From NCBI GenBank assembly GCA_016931715.1, contig JAFGEF010000015.1, forward strand, positions 1-64,000: a stretch of 64,000 bases of DNA, in the 5' to 3' direction. Both the position numbers and the translations under genes were made by a program. Under the pieces are notes generated by a model, which made no database searches, was not told where the DNA came from, and saw only the letters and a list, made by a program, of their open reading frames with translations. Of this stretch, positions 35,292-43,037 are shown piece after piece (the stretch's first letter is position 1; every line of letters begins with the position of its first letter). This DNA comes from Sedimentisphaerales bacterium. GTDB lineage: Bacteria; Planctomycetota; Phycisphaerae; Sedimentisphaerales; Anaerobacaceae.

Positions 35292-36518
35292 ATTACAGTG
35301 ATTTCCCCTGATAAAGCGGCTGACAATCATCGCCGCCGCTGTATCACCTGTTGAATTTATCATTGTTGCAGGCGGATCAACGAGAGTGCCAAGCATAGAT
35401 ATAATGGGCAGAGCTTCAGGACCAAAGCCATAGAGCGAGACAATCAGCGCTTCCCCGAGAAAGCCCCCTCCTGTTATTCCGCTCATAACAACGCCGCATA
35501 ACAGGGAGACACCGATAGCCGCTGTATATGTATCTAATCCTGTAAAGTCCTTTTGGAAAATTGTGAACAGAATGGCGATTTTAAGAACCGCCGCCAGGCA
35601 TGTGCCATCCATATGAATCGTTGCACCTATCGGAAGCACAATCTCGCGGACATCTTCGGGTACACCTATTCGCCTGGCTGCTTCAAGATTTGCAGGCAGA
35701 GCCGCCAGGCTGCTTCCAGTACCAAAAGCAGTCAGCGCCGCAGGGGGAATATTCACCCAGAATAGCTTTACTCCTTTTATGCCGCCTGCAGCAAACGTAT
35801 ATAGTGAAAAGCTGAAAACAAAATATAATATCGCGACAGGATAATACAAACTGACAACACGCGCATATGTCCCTATAAGTTCAGGACCAAATACGCCGAC
35901 TAAATATGCGAAATAAGCGCCAAGACCAATCGGAGCATAAAGCATAATCAGCTTTATCAGCCTGCCCATAACTTCGGAGCCTGAAACAAGAAATTCCCGA
36001 AATGGACGTCCTTTTTCACCGGCGGCCTGAGAGGCAAAGCCGATGAGAATAGAAAAAATAATCAGTGCTAAAATATTCCTTCGAGAAAGCAGGTTCGGAA
36101 AATCACCCACTGTAAGGGTATCGACAATTCGTTGAGAAATATTACCTGTATCCTGAGACGCTGCTTCTTCAAGCTGCAAAGTAATATTTTTAGCTGGATT
36201 AAAAATCTTAACGCAAACGAGCATTAAGCTTGATGAAATTATTCCCGTAATAACAAACACAACGAGCATCGAACCTGCTATCCTGCCGAGACGTTTGATA
36301 TTGGCGCTTCGTGCTACGGCTGATGACAATGAAAAAAATATCAATGGCACAACTGCAGTAAAAAGCAGATTCAAAAATATGTCACCCAGCGGCTTAAAGA
36401 CACCGGCTTTAGACTTGAACACAAAACCAATTAAAGCACCCACACCAACTGCGCAGATAAGAATCAAGGTAAATCGCCATCGTTTGAGAAAGGTCTGTTC
36501 ACTATTGTTTTGTGTCAT
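35289..36518 (-). CDS. Dicarboxylate/amino acid:cation symporter (DAACS family)
   Basis: This 409-residue transporter has about eight membrane helices and two re-entrant loops. Family motifs include FTAVVPLIFFSLSSAV, TAFGTGSSLAALPANLEA (serine-rich hairpin, HP1), PIGATIHMDGTCLAAV (NMDGT-like motif as HMDGT), and a C-terminal HP2 with LGTLVDPPATMINSTGD. It takes up dicarboxylates or acidic amino acids with Na+ or H+. Its last codon and stop come from a mobile-element insertion; without it the protein would end IGDTK after HCN. The effect on function should be small. Confidence 0.93.
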   Translation of the reverse strand: MTQNNSEQTFLKRWRFTLILICAVGVGALIGFVFKSKAGVFKPLGDIFLNLLFTAVVPLIFFSLSSAVARSANIKRLGRIAGSMLVVFVITGIISSSLMLVCVKIFNPAKNITLQLEEAASQDTGNISQRIVDTLTVGDFPNLLSRRNILALIIFSILIGFASQAAGEKGRPFREFLVSGSEVMGRLIKLIMLYAPIGLGAYFAYLVGVFGPELIGTYARVVSLYYPVAILYFVFSFSLYTFAAGGIKGVKLFWVNIPPAALTAFGTGSSLAALPANLEAARRIGVPEDVREIVLPIGATIHMDGTCLAAVLKIAILFTIFQKDFTGLDTYTAAIGVSLLCGVVMSGITGGGFLGEALIVSLYGFGPEALPIISMLGTLVDPPATMINSTGDTAAAMIVSRFIRGNHCN

Positions 36519-36532
36519 AGAAGTTAATTATT

Positions 36533-37051
36533 TCAATTTTGCTCAACAAAAATCAATTTATCTGTTTTGAAGCCGAGATTTTTTGCGGCTTCGAGAAGAT
36601 TGTCGATTACTTGTTTATCGAGAGATTTTTGACGGGCTAAAATCCAGAGGTATGAGCGGGTCGGGCCGCAAACCATCGCATAGGAATAATTTTCCTTATC
36701 AAGATTTATTACGTTGTAACCTCCATAGAAAGGCCAGAAGAATGTCACCTTCAATCTGCCAATCGTTTTATCTTTCACGAAATAAGCTTTGCCTTTGATT
36801 TGTTTCCATTTCCCATTTTTTGTGTCGAAGCCTTTGTTCAGAACATCCACGCCGCCGTCTTTTCGCATTGTATAAGTCGCTGAAACATTAGTAAGACCGC
36901 GCTCGAAACTATGGTCCAGCCTTGCGATTTCATACCATGTCCCAAGATATTTTTCGGTTTCGAAATTATCAACCGCATTTATTCCGGATGGAATTCCGGC
37001 ACAACCCGTAACTAAAAAAGAAAGCACCATAGTAAATATTACCTTTTTCAT
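36533..37051 (-). CDS. Lipocalin family outer-membrane lipoprotein (Blc-like)
   Basis: This 172-residue protein has a lipoprotein signal peptide with lipobox LVTGC (C17) and a bacterial lipocalin fold: YLGTWYEIARLDHSFERG (the GxW motif), NVSATYTMRKDGGVDVLNKG, and a C-terminal YLWILARQKSLD. Blc-type lipocalins bind lysophospholipids or fatty acids at the outer membrane and respond to envelope stress. The ATG at 37051 is preferred over one 24 bases upstream because it starts the signal peptide directly. Confidence 0.9.
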   Translation of the reverse strand: MKKVIFTMVLSFLVTGCAGIPSGINAVDNFETEKYLGTWYEIARLDHSFERGLTNVSATYTMRKDGGVDVLNKGFDTKNGKWKQIKGKAYFVKDKTIGRLKVTFFWPFYGGYNVINLDKENYSYAMVCGPTRSYLWILARQKSLDKQVIDNLLEAAKNLGFKTDKLIFVEQN

Positions 37052-37095
37052 ATTTCTGCGTTCCACTATTACCATATTTACGATTTAAGAATACA

Positions 37096-37503
37096 TCAAT
37101 TCAAAGGCTTTAATGTTAATCCGTAAAGGATACCGAGAATAATCATTTCTGCAAGACCTGTCCAAAGATTATAAAGCACTGTTTTTAGAGGAAGATTGAA
37201 CATCATCCAGCTTGAAGCGGCACTCATTACAACACGGAAAAACCAGACAAACAAGGCAAATACAATCCCTTTGACAAATCCGGACTCACCTGGCAGACTG
37301 TTAAAAATTATCAGGAAAACAGCGGCCATAATAAAACCGTACGCGAGGTCTATCACGATTCCCGCCGGAACATTTATTACAGTTCGTGCGATTGGCTTAT
37401 ATACAGCGTTAATCTTTTGTGCGTATGGATTAGCATTGATAATGCCATCGAGAACACCGAATAAAATCCCGCTTGCAATACTTATGATAACATATCTTAT
37501 CAT
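37096..37503 (-). CDS. Small four-helix membrane protein of unknown function
   Basis: This 135-residue hydrophobic protein has about four membrane segments: MIRYVIISIASGILFGVLDG, AGIVIDLAYGFIMAAVFLII, GFVKGIVFALFVWFFRVVMS, and EMIILGILYGLTL. No family is recognised with confidence. The ATG at 37503 with AGGGCGA upstream is chosen over one seven codons earlier. It sits 44 bases before the lipocalin start on the same strand and may be co-transcribed with it. Confidence 0.65.
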   Translation of the reverse strand: MIRYVIISIASGILFGVLDGIINANPYAQKINAVYKPIARTVINVPAGIVIDLAYGFIMAAVFLIIFNSLPGESGFVKGIVFALFVWFFRVVMSAASSWMMFNLPLKTVLYNLWTGLAEMIILGILYGLTLKPLN

Positions 37504-37590
37504 ACAGTCGCCCTTTCGATTCAAGACAAAAATTCTTGCCCAAATACAGTCGCTCTTTTCAAAAAGGTTCAGAATATTTCAGAAATAGCA

Positions 37591-37627
37591 GGAAAAAAGG
37601 CTCGATACCTTCACAGTATCGAGCCTT
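37591..37627 (-). terminator. Rho-independent terminator of the coiled-coil lipoprotein gene
   Basis: AAGGCTCGATAC and GTATCGAGCCTT form a perfect 12-bp stem with a seven-base loop (37597-37627). Read on the minus strand it is followed by a T-run (TTTTTTCC). It lies 37 bases beyond the stop at 37664. Confidence 0.85.
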
Positions 37628-37663
37628 ACAAAAGTCCCTTTCTTTTTTCAATCACAACACAAC

Positions 37664-39505
37664 TTATTTATCAGAAGAATACGCAGTTTCATCTTCGATG
37701 GTCATTTCCTTTCGTAATTTTTCGATAGCCGCCGGAAATTCAACTGAAATGCTGTCCGCTTTGGACTGGACGTCTTCGATTTTTTTCTGAAGCTGGCTCT
37801 GGCTTTGTTTGATAACGTTCACAGAATCTGCCAGCACAAGAAGATCTTTCTTCATTTTTTCCTGGAACTCGGTTTGTCCCTGGTTATTAGTGTTCGCCGC
37901 CGTGATTAAATCTCCCATTTTGCCCAGTAAAATCTCCTGCAATTTCGAAAGATTCTGCTCGAAAGTACCGATATTGCCGGCAACCTGCACTACGCTTTCC
38001 TGCATCTGTTTGATAGTTTCCTGCCATTCCTTCTGACTTTGTTCCATTACTTCAACTTTTTCGGATAACTGCTGATTATATGAAGAAACAGTTTCTTGAA
38101 GATTTGCCTGCTCCTTGCCGACAGAGGAAATATTCTCAGCGGTTTCTTTAGCCTGATTATTCGCTTCTTCAATCCCTTCCTGTAAACCGGACTGGTTTTT
38201 CTCAATTTCAGCGACCTTCTGCGATAACAGGTTATTGTTATTCTGAATTATCCCGCTCAATTCCTTCTGCATTTCACCAAGTGAGGTGATACTATTACCT
38301 ACTTTTGCGGTTTCGTTATGAGAAACAACCAAACCAGTTTTGAGAATTGATTGATTCTGGACGATTTCAGACAAAATATTCGCCAGCTTCAAAATATCGT
38401 TTTGTGAACTCTCGTTCAATTTTAACTGTTCCCTGCTAAGGACTGCGACATTATTTGCCACCTTCGCAGTTTCATTATGAGATACAACCAAACCTGTCTT
38501 AAGAACTTCCTGATTGCCTGCAACCTGAGAAAGATTATTCGCTATTTGCTGTATATCGTTTTGCGATGACTCATGAAGTTTCGCCTGCTCCTTTCCAAGC
38601 TCTGCCACTTCGGAAGAAACTTTTAATGTCTGATTCTTTGATCCCTCGATACCCGCAAGCAGATTTTGCTGCCCATGTTCCAAAACAGCAACTTTTTCAG
38701 TCAGTTTACTATTATTATTCTGAACTGTACTGAATAATTCAGCCTGCTTTTGGCTTAAAGCGGTGAGATTGTTCGCGATTTTGGCAGTTTCATTATTAGA
38801 TGTGGCCAAACCGGCTTTCAAAACATCCTGTTTATCGGACATTTGAGCCAAACGGGATTGTACATTCTTTATGCTGCTTTGAGATGTTTCATGCAGTTTC
38901 ATCTGTTCCTGTCCGAGAGCCGCCACTTCGGATGATACTTTCAATGTTTTATTCTTCGCATCCTCAATGCCTGCAAGCAGATTGTTCTGGCCCTGTTCCA
39001 ATACAGCAACTTTTTCATTCATCTTGCTGTTATTATTCTGAACTGTACTGAATAATACCGCCTGCTTTTGGCTTAAGGTATTAAGATTGTTCGCGATTTG
39101 AGCTGTTTCATTATGAGATACGACCAATCCGACCTTCAAAACATCCTGATTATCGGACATTTGGTTCAAATGCTCTGCTATTTTCTGAATGCTGCTTTGT
39201 GATGTTTCGTGCAGTACTGACTGCGTCTGGGCGACTGTTTGAACGCTTTCATCAACAAGTTTTGTTTCATTCCGCACCTGCTGAATTTTTGCAGTCAGCT
39301 CATTTTGATTTTGCTCAATATATTGGGCAATTTCAGCCAAATTTTCTGCGTTAGCCTGCGCCATTAATTTTAACTGAGCCTGGTTTTCTTCAATTCTTGC
39401 AAACTGTTTACTGCATCCCGCCAGGCATACGAACATCATCAGGAATGTAATAAATACCGTTATTCGAGTGATTTCCTTTGTTTCCAATCCTTGCTTCTTT
39501 TCCAT
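37664..39505 (-). CDS. Repetitive coiled-coil lipoprotein
   Basis: This 613-residue protein has an N-terminal membrane segment ending in lipobox CLAGC (C31). The rest is a long alpha-helical coiled coil rich in Gln, Asn, Ser, Glu and Lys, without Cys, Pro or aromatic core. It contains a long tandem repeat of about 106 residues: LHETSQSSI recurs at about 98 and 204 and as LHESSQNDI near 310, each followed by VSHNETA-type and VQNNNSK-type blocks, with a shorter fourth unit. It could span periplasm from the outer membrane as a Lpp- or OmpH-like tether, or act as a sensor-like rod; that is inference. The ATG at 39505 follows AAGGA. No enzyme motif is seen. Confidence 0.75.
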   Translation of the reverse strand: MEKKQGLETKEITRITVFITFLMMFVCLAGCSKQFARIEENQAQLKLMAQANAENLAEIAQYIEQNQNELTAKIQQVRNETKLVDESVQTVAQTQSVLHETSQSSIQKIAEHLNQMSDNQDVLKVGLVVSHNETAQIANNLNTLSQKQAVLFSTVQNNNSKMNEKVAVLEQGQNNLLAGIEDAKNKTLKVSSEVAALGQEQMKLHETSQSSIKNVQSRLAQMSDKQDVLKAGLATSNNETAKIANNLTALSQKQAELFSTVQNNNSKLTEKVAVLEHGQQNLLAGIEGSKNQTLKVSSEVAELGKEQAKLHESSQNDIQQIANNLSQVAGNQEVLKTGLVVSHNETAKVANNVAVLSREQLKLNESSQNDILKLANILSEIVQNQSILKTGLVVSHNETAKVGNSITSLGEMQKELSGIIQNNNNLLSQKVAEIEKNQSGLQEGIEEANNQAKETAENISSVGKEQANLQETVSSYNQQLSEKVEVMEQSQKEWQETIKQMQESVVQVAGNIGTFEQNLSKLQEILLGKMGDLITAANTNNQGQTEFQEKMKKDLLVLADSVNVIKQSQSQLQKKIEDVQSKADSISVEFPAAIEKLRKEMTIEDETAYSSDK

Positions 39506-39670
39506 TTTGAATCCTTCCATTTTTAAAGTGCACAATATTTTCGGAATGGATAAACCATTCATTAATTTATCGGCATGAACAGTATTATTACTTGAATATT
39601 TATAGGACTGACATCTGAATGAAAAACCAAGAGGATTATCGGAACTTCTTCATTATTACAATATTATAAG

Positions 39671-39704
39671 GGATCTGCAAATGAAAATTATCATTGCACT
39701 TTAG
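39671..39704. repeat. Divergent short copy of the dispersed element
   Basis: The 34-bp unit GGATCTGCAAATG...CATTGCACTTTAG has a recognisable TCTGCAAA core with an inverted partner. It is bracketed exactly by the 7-bp direct repeat TTATAAG (39664-39670 and 39705-39711). The right repeat contains the stop codon of the next gene, so duplication left that stop unchanged. Confidence 0.45.
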
Positions 39705-41624
39705 TTATAAGTTGCGATTACGAATTCCTCTTTCCCTGTACTCCTGGCCGCTTCTTATTTGCTGAAGCTGTATTTCACTTTCACCAAAGTCTCTGAATGC
39801 TTCACGTTTTTTACCAATTTGCTCTTGTACGTAACTATATGCTTCTCTCATATCTGGAGGCCATTTTGTACTGTCGTTCGTAACGGGCATATGCAGGATT
39901 TCCTTGCCGTCATAACTGTATAACATATCATAATATAATTTAGGGCTCGATACACTTCCGCCTGATAATTCAGAAACAGGTACCAAATCCATCAAAACTG
40001 CACCTGTAGTAAAATCGATGGTTTCAGGCTCTTTTACATCGTCAGCAGTCACTGTTGTCGTATCTGTTCTTGATGTAGATTTTTTAGGCTTGATATCGAC
40101 AATATCACCTATCATCTCACCCTGTCCAACTCTTTCAAAAGTTTCTCTATACCAGTAACCTAAAACAAGCTTATAGACAGAAATGGAGAGTGTTTTCGCT
40201 GCTTCCTGTACACTTGTTCCGGGAAAGAAATATATTTTACCGTGTATTTTGACTAAAGACGTAGGATTAGTGAAATCACTCCAGAAAATAATCTCATCTT
40301 CTTCTCCATCCGCTACAGGATTTAACAATCCAACCCGCATTCTGTACCTGTAAACATTTCCGGGCACAACTGTATCATCATGCGCCCATATAAGCATCGG
40401 TTCGCTCATTTTGGACAAATCAGTATCAGGTGTGACTACAGCCGCTTCAAAATCATCATATACTTGATAAACCTTTAATTCTTCCTGACCTGCTACATCC
40501 ACTGTATCCCTTGTGTCAGTCTCATCAGTTCTGCCGCGTCTTCTTGTTGTTGTAGTATCAATGTTAGTTGTCGTATCTCTCGTATTGCGGCTTCCCCTGC
40601 GTTGGGTTGTAGTACCCGTCAAAGTCTGATTAATACCTCCTCCAGTTGTGGTACTTCTCGTATCACGGCCTCTCCTGCCTCCGGTGTCGGTCGTAGTTTT
40701 TGTATCTTCTGTTTCCCTTGCAATTCTCCTGGCTTCCTGTTCGTCTTTTTTCTGAGCGGACAGAAATTCCCGATGAAGCGCCGGGGTGAGCCATTCATCC
40801 TTAGCCGAAGCGACATGATATGCTTCGGGCTGCAGAAGCTCCAATTGAGTTATTTGATCATCTAATTGATATTTATATATCAGCAAACCGCCAAACGGCA
40901 GGTCTGAATACTTTTCAACTACCTTAAAAAGGTTCCTGTTATAATCAATTTTTGCCCTGGGCACATTCTCCCAGTCACTCTCTGAGCCATCAGCGTTTAT
41001 TTTCTGCCTTTGCAGGTTCACTGAAGCAAAAATCGGTTTTGCATTGCATGGATCAACCAGCAGCTCATTGCTGACTTCTCGCAAAAAACATCTTTTCAGC
41101 TCATCGTTTATCTTTGCCATGTCAAGCAGTGCTTCGACAGTAACAAAATCAAGATCATTCGGTTCGCAATCACTCTCCTGATATGGATTTTCCCTCGTCA
41201 CAGGAGCAGTCGGCTCATAAACTGCCGATCTATAATGTTCAACATCCACTTTGGTAACGACTCTGCCAAAAACCGGCTTTTGAAACATACCGTCGCCATC
41301 AATTTCCGTGGGTAACGGCGGTACAAAAGGAGGAAGGTCTATAATAACATTTCTTAATGGGCTTGCAAACAATTCAGCATAGTTCGTATCTCGCGGAATA
41401 ACTATATCAGGATCAGGATTATTTTTCTGGGGCGCCACATTAATGGCGTCATTGAGAATTTGTGTGTCAATATTGCCCGGGCTGAAAGTTTTGTCAGCAT
41501 ATGTAACAACATTCGGACTTAACAGAACGCGTGTAATCAAAAGCCACGAACATAAAAGACCGACAACAATCAAAATTATCTTCTCAACGTGCTCTTCGAG
41601 AAAGCTGCCTATTTTTTTTATCAT
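39705..41624 (-). CDS. Pilus/secretion platform protein, third gene of PilM operon
   Basis: This 639-residue protein has a short cytoplasmic N-terminus, one membrane segment (about 13-33) and a large extracytoplasmic region. A Thr/Arg/Gly/Asp-rich low-complexity linker (about 300-375; units such as TTTTRRRGRTDE) divides it in two. The C-terminal part contains KIYFFPGTSVQEAAKTLSISVYKLVLGYW. Its place after PilM-PilN and PilO-like genes suggests a PilP- or GspC-like periplasmic connector, but I recognise no named domain. The start codon is ATG 41624, 46 bases after the PilO-like gene. Confidence 0.65.
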   Translation of the reverse strand: MIKKIGSFLEEHVEKIILIVVGLLCSWLLITRVLLSPNVVTYADKTFSPGNIDTQILNDAINVAPQKNNPDPDIVIPRDTNYAELFASPLRNVIIDLPPFVPPLPTEIDGDGMFQKPVFGRVVTKVDVEHYRSAVYEPTAPVTRENPYQESDCEPNDLDFVTVEALLDMAKINDELKRCFLREVSNELLVDPCNAKPIFASVNLQRQKINADGSESDWENVPRAKIDYNRNLFKVVEKYSDLPFGGLLIYKYQLDDQITQLELLQPEAYHVASAKDEWLTPALHREFLSAQKKDEQEARRIARETEDTKTTTDTGGRRGRDTRSTTTGGGINQTLTGTTTQRRGSRNTRDTTTNIDTTTTRRRGRTDETDTRDTVDVAGQEELKVYQVYDDFEAAVVTPDTDLSKMSEPMLIWAHDDTVVPGNVYRYRMRVGLLNPVADGEEDEIIFWSDFTNPTSLVKIHGKIYFFPGTSVQEAAKTLSISVYKLVLGYWYRETFERVGQGEMIGDIVDIKPKKSTSRTDTTTVTADDVKEPETIDFTTGAVLMDLVPVSELSGGSVSSPKLYYDMLYSYDGKEILHMPVTNDSTKWPPDMREAYSYVQEQIGKKREAFRDFGESEIQLQQIRSGQEYRERGIRNRNL

Positions 41625-41670
41625 CTTTCTGACCCAGTCTATAAATTATATCTTTTGTTTAATCTAATAT

Positions 41671-42960
41671 TTATTCACCGCCAAACATATCCTTAATAGA
41701 TTGCGGCATAATATCATCGTAACCTTTTACATTGAAAATATATTCACATGATAATTCCACTTCAGATACGTTCTCATCACCGTATCGGTAAAGATCATGT
41801 TCATCAATTCTCATATCCACTGACTTTATACTCGTGTCGAGTATGGTAATCTGATTATGTTTATATGTATGTGTTTGTTTGTCTTTATCGATGTATTTAT
41901 GCTCTTTCTCACTGCAAAGCTGCTGAATAAACCGCATAACATCTTTCGAACTGATGACGAATGTCGCCTTAAAATGAATAACATCATAATATTCATCAGA
42001 GTATCTTCCCGTCATTGTTTCTCTCGGAACTTCATCGTTAGAACGGATATACTGAGGTCTGTCGCTGTACACTTTCACAGGATTTACAGCGGTTCGACCA
42101 AGGATTGAGGAGGACAGACCATCCGAGAAGTTTATCTTCATCAGCCTTTTAACAGGAGCAGTCACAAGACTTTCGTGACCGGTATTCATGGCAACAATCG
42201 TATCGAAAACATCTTCGATAACCCAATAACCTAACTGGGAATACCAGCAGTTCTCGATATCCTCAATCCACGAACTGTACGAATATTGAGACCAGAAATC
42301 GTATCCGCTTATCTGCATCGGGTCTATATAAACAAAAGTTTTTTTTGCTCTTTTCCAGCATATCTCATCAGCAATTATTCCCTGATAATTTTCCTCGCTT
42401 TGCCTTTCAACATAAGTCCTTCCCATTAAGCGTCCGCCGCCCTGCATCATGCTTTCAATCCCTGATAACTTCAATTCGGTTTCAATTTCAGGGCTTGTCG
42501 GGCAAATATTCGCATTATGTTCTCCAATGAATTTGTCGATTCTCCCGCAGTACTCACGTCCAAATTCAGTGAAAACCGTCTGCGAAACAGTGCGGTTCGG
42601 ATCATTTACATCCAGATTGAATATATCATATCTTAATAATTCCCTCTGTGTGGTTTGTTTTGAGAGCAGCTCGATGGTATTCGCATCCTTTGCAATGGAA
42701 TCCACAGTATTCTTTACTTCTTCCAAATATTCCGGTGCAACAAGATTTTTTTTAAGATCTTCCAATTTATTTGCGAGTTCGTCTATGCTTTTCTGCTGAA
42801 CTTCTTTCTTCAGGCTCCTGCTGAGAAGCTGCGATGGAACAAAAAGCAATATACCAACCAGCGCAATGATAATAGATATCATCACAGATAAATTATTCTT
42901 GAGAACACTTAGCTTTTCTAAAACGATTTTTAAAATGTCTTTAATATTCGGAAGATTCAT
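41671..42960 (-). CDS. PilO-like inner-membrane platform protein
   Basis: This 429-residue protein has a membrane segment at about residues 27-48, a coiled coil (about 50-110; KKEVQQKSIDELANKLEDLKKN) and a C-terminal alpha/beta region with FKATFVISSKDVMRFIQQL. It resembles PilO/GspM-type proteins in layout but is about twice as long. The short coiled-coil-plus-ferredoxin-like pattern and its position directly after PilM-PilN support the call. Sequence similarity to classical PilO is not obvious by eye. Confidence 0.6.
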   Translation of the reverse strand: MNLPNIKDILKIVLEKLSVLKNNLSVMISIIIALVGILLFVPSQLLSRSLKKEVQQKSIDELANKLEDLKKNLVAPEYLEEVKNTVDSIAKDANTIELLSKQTTQRELLRYDIFNLDVNDPNRTVSQTVFTEFGREYCGRIDKFIGEHNANICPTSPEIETELKLSGIESMMQGGGRLMGRTYVERQSEENYQGIIADEICWKRAKKTFVYIDPMQISGYDFWSQYSYSSWIEDIENCWYSQLGYWVIEDVFDTIVAMNTGHESLVTAPVKRLMKINFSDGLSSSILGRTAVNPVKVYSDRPQYIRSNDEVPRETMTGRYSDEYYDVIHFKATFVISSKDVMRFIQQLCSEKEHKYIDKDKQTHTYKHNQITILDTSIKSVDMRIDEHDLYRYGDENVSEVELSCEYIFNVKGYDDIMPQSIKDMFGGE

Positions 42961-43037
42961 TTTTTACTCACAAATAATTCTTAACCAGTTTTTTCAATTT
43001 TTCTTTCCCGTACGCACATTTATCAGCATTATTCTTT

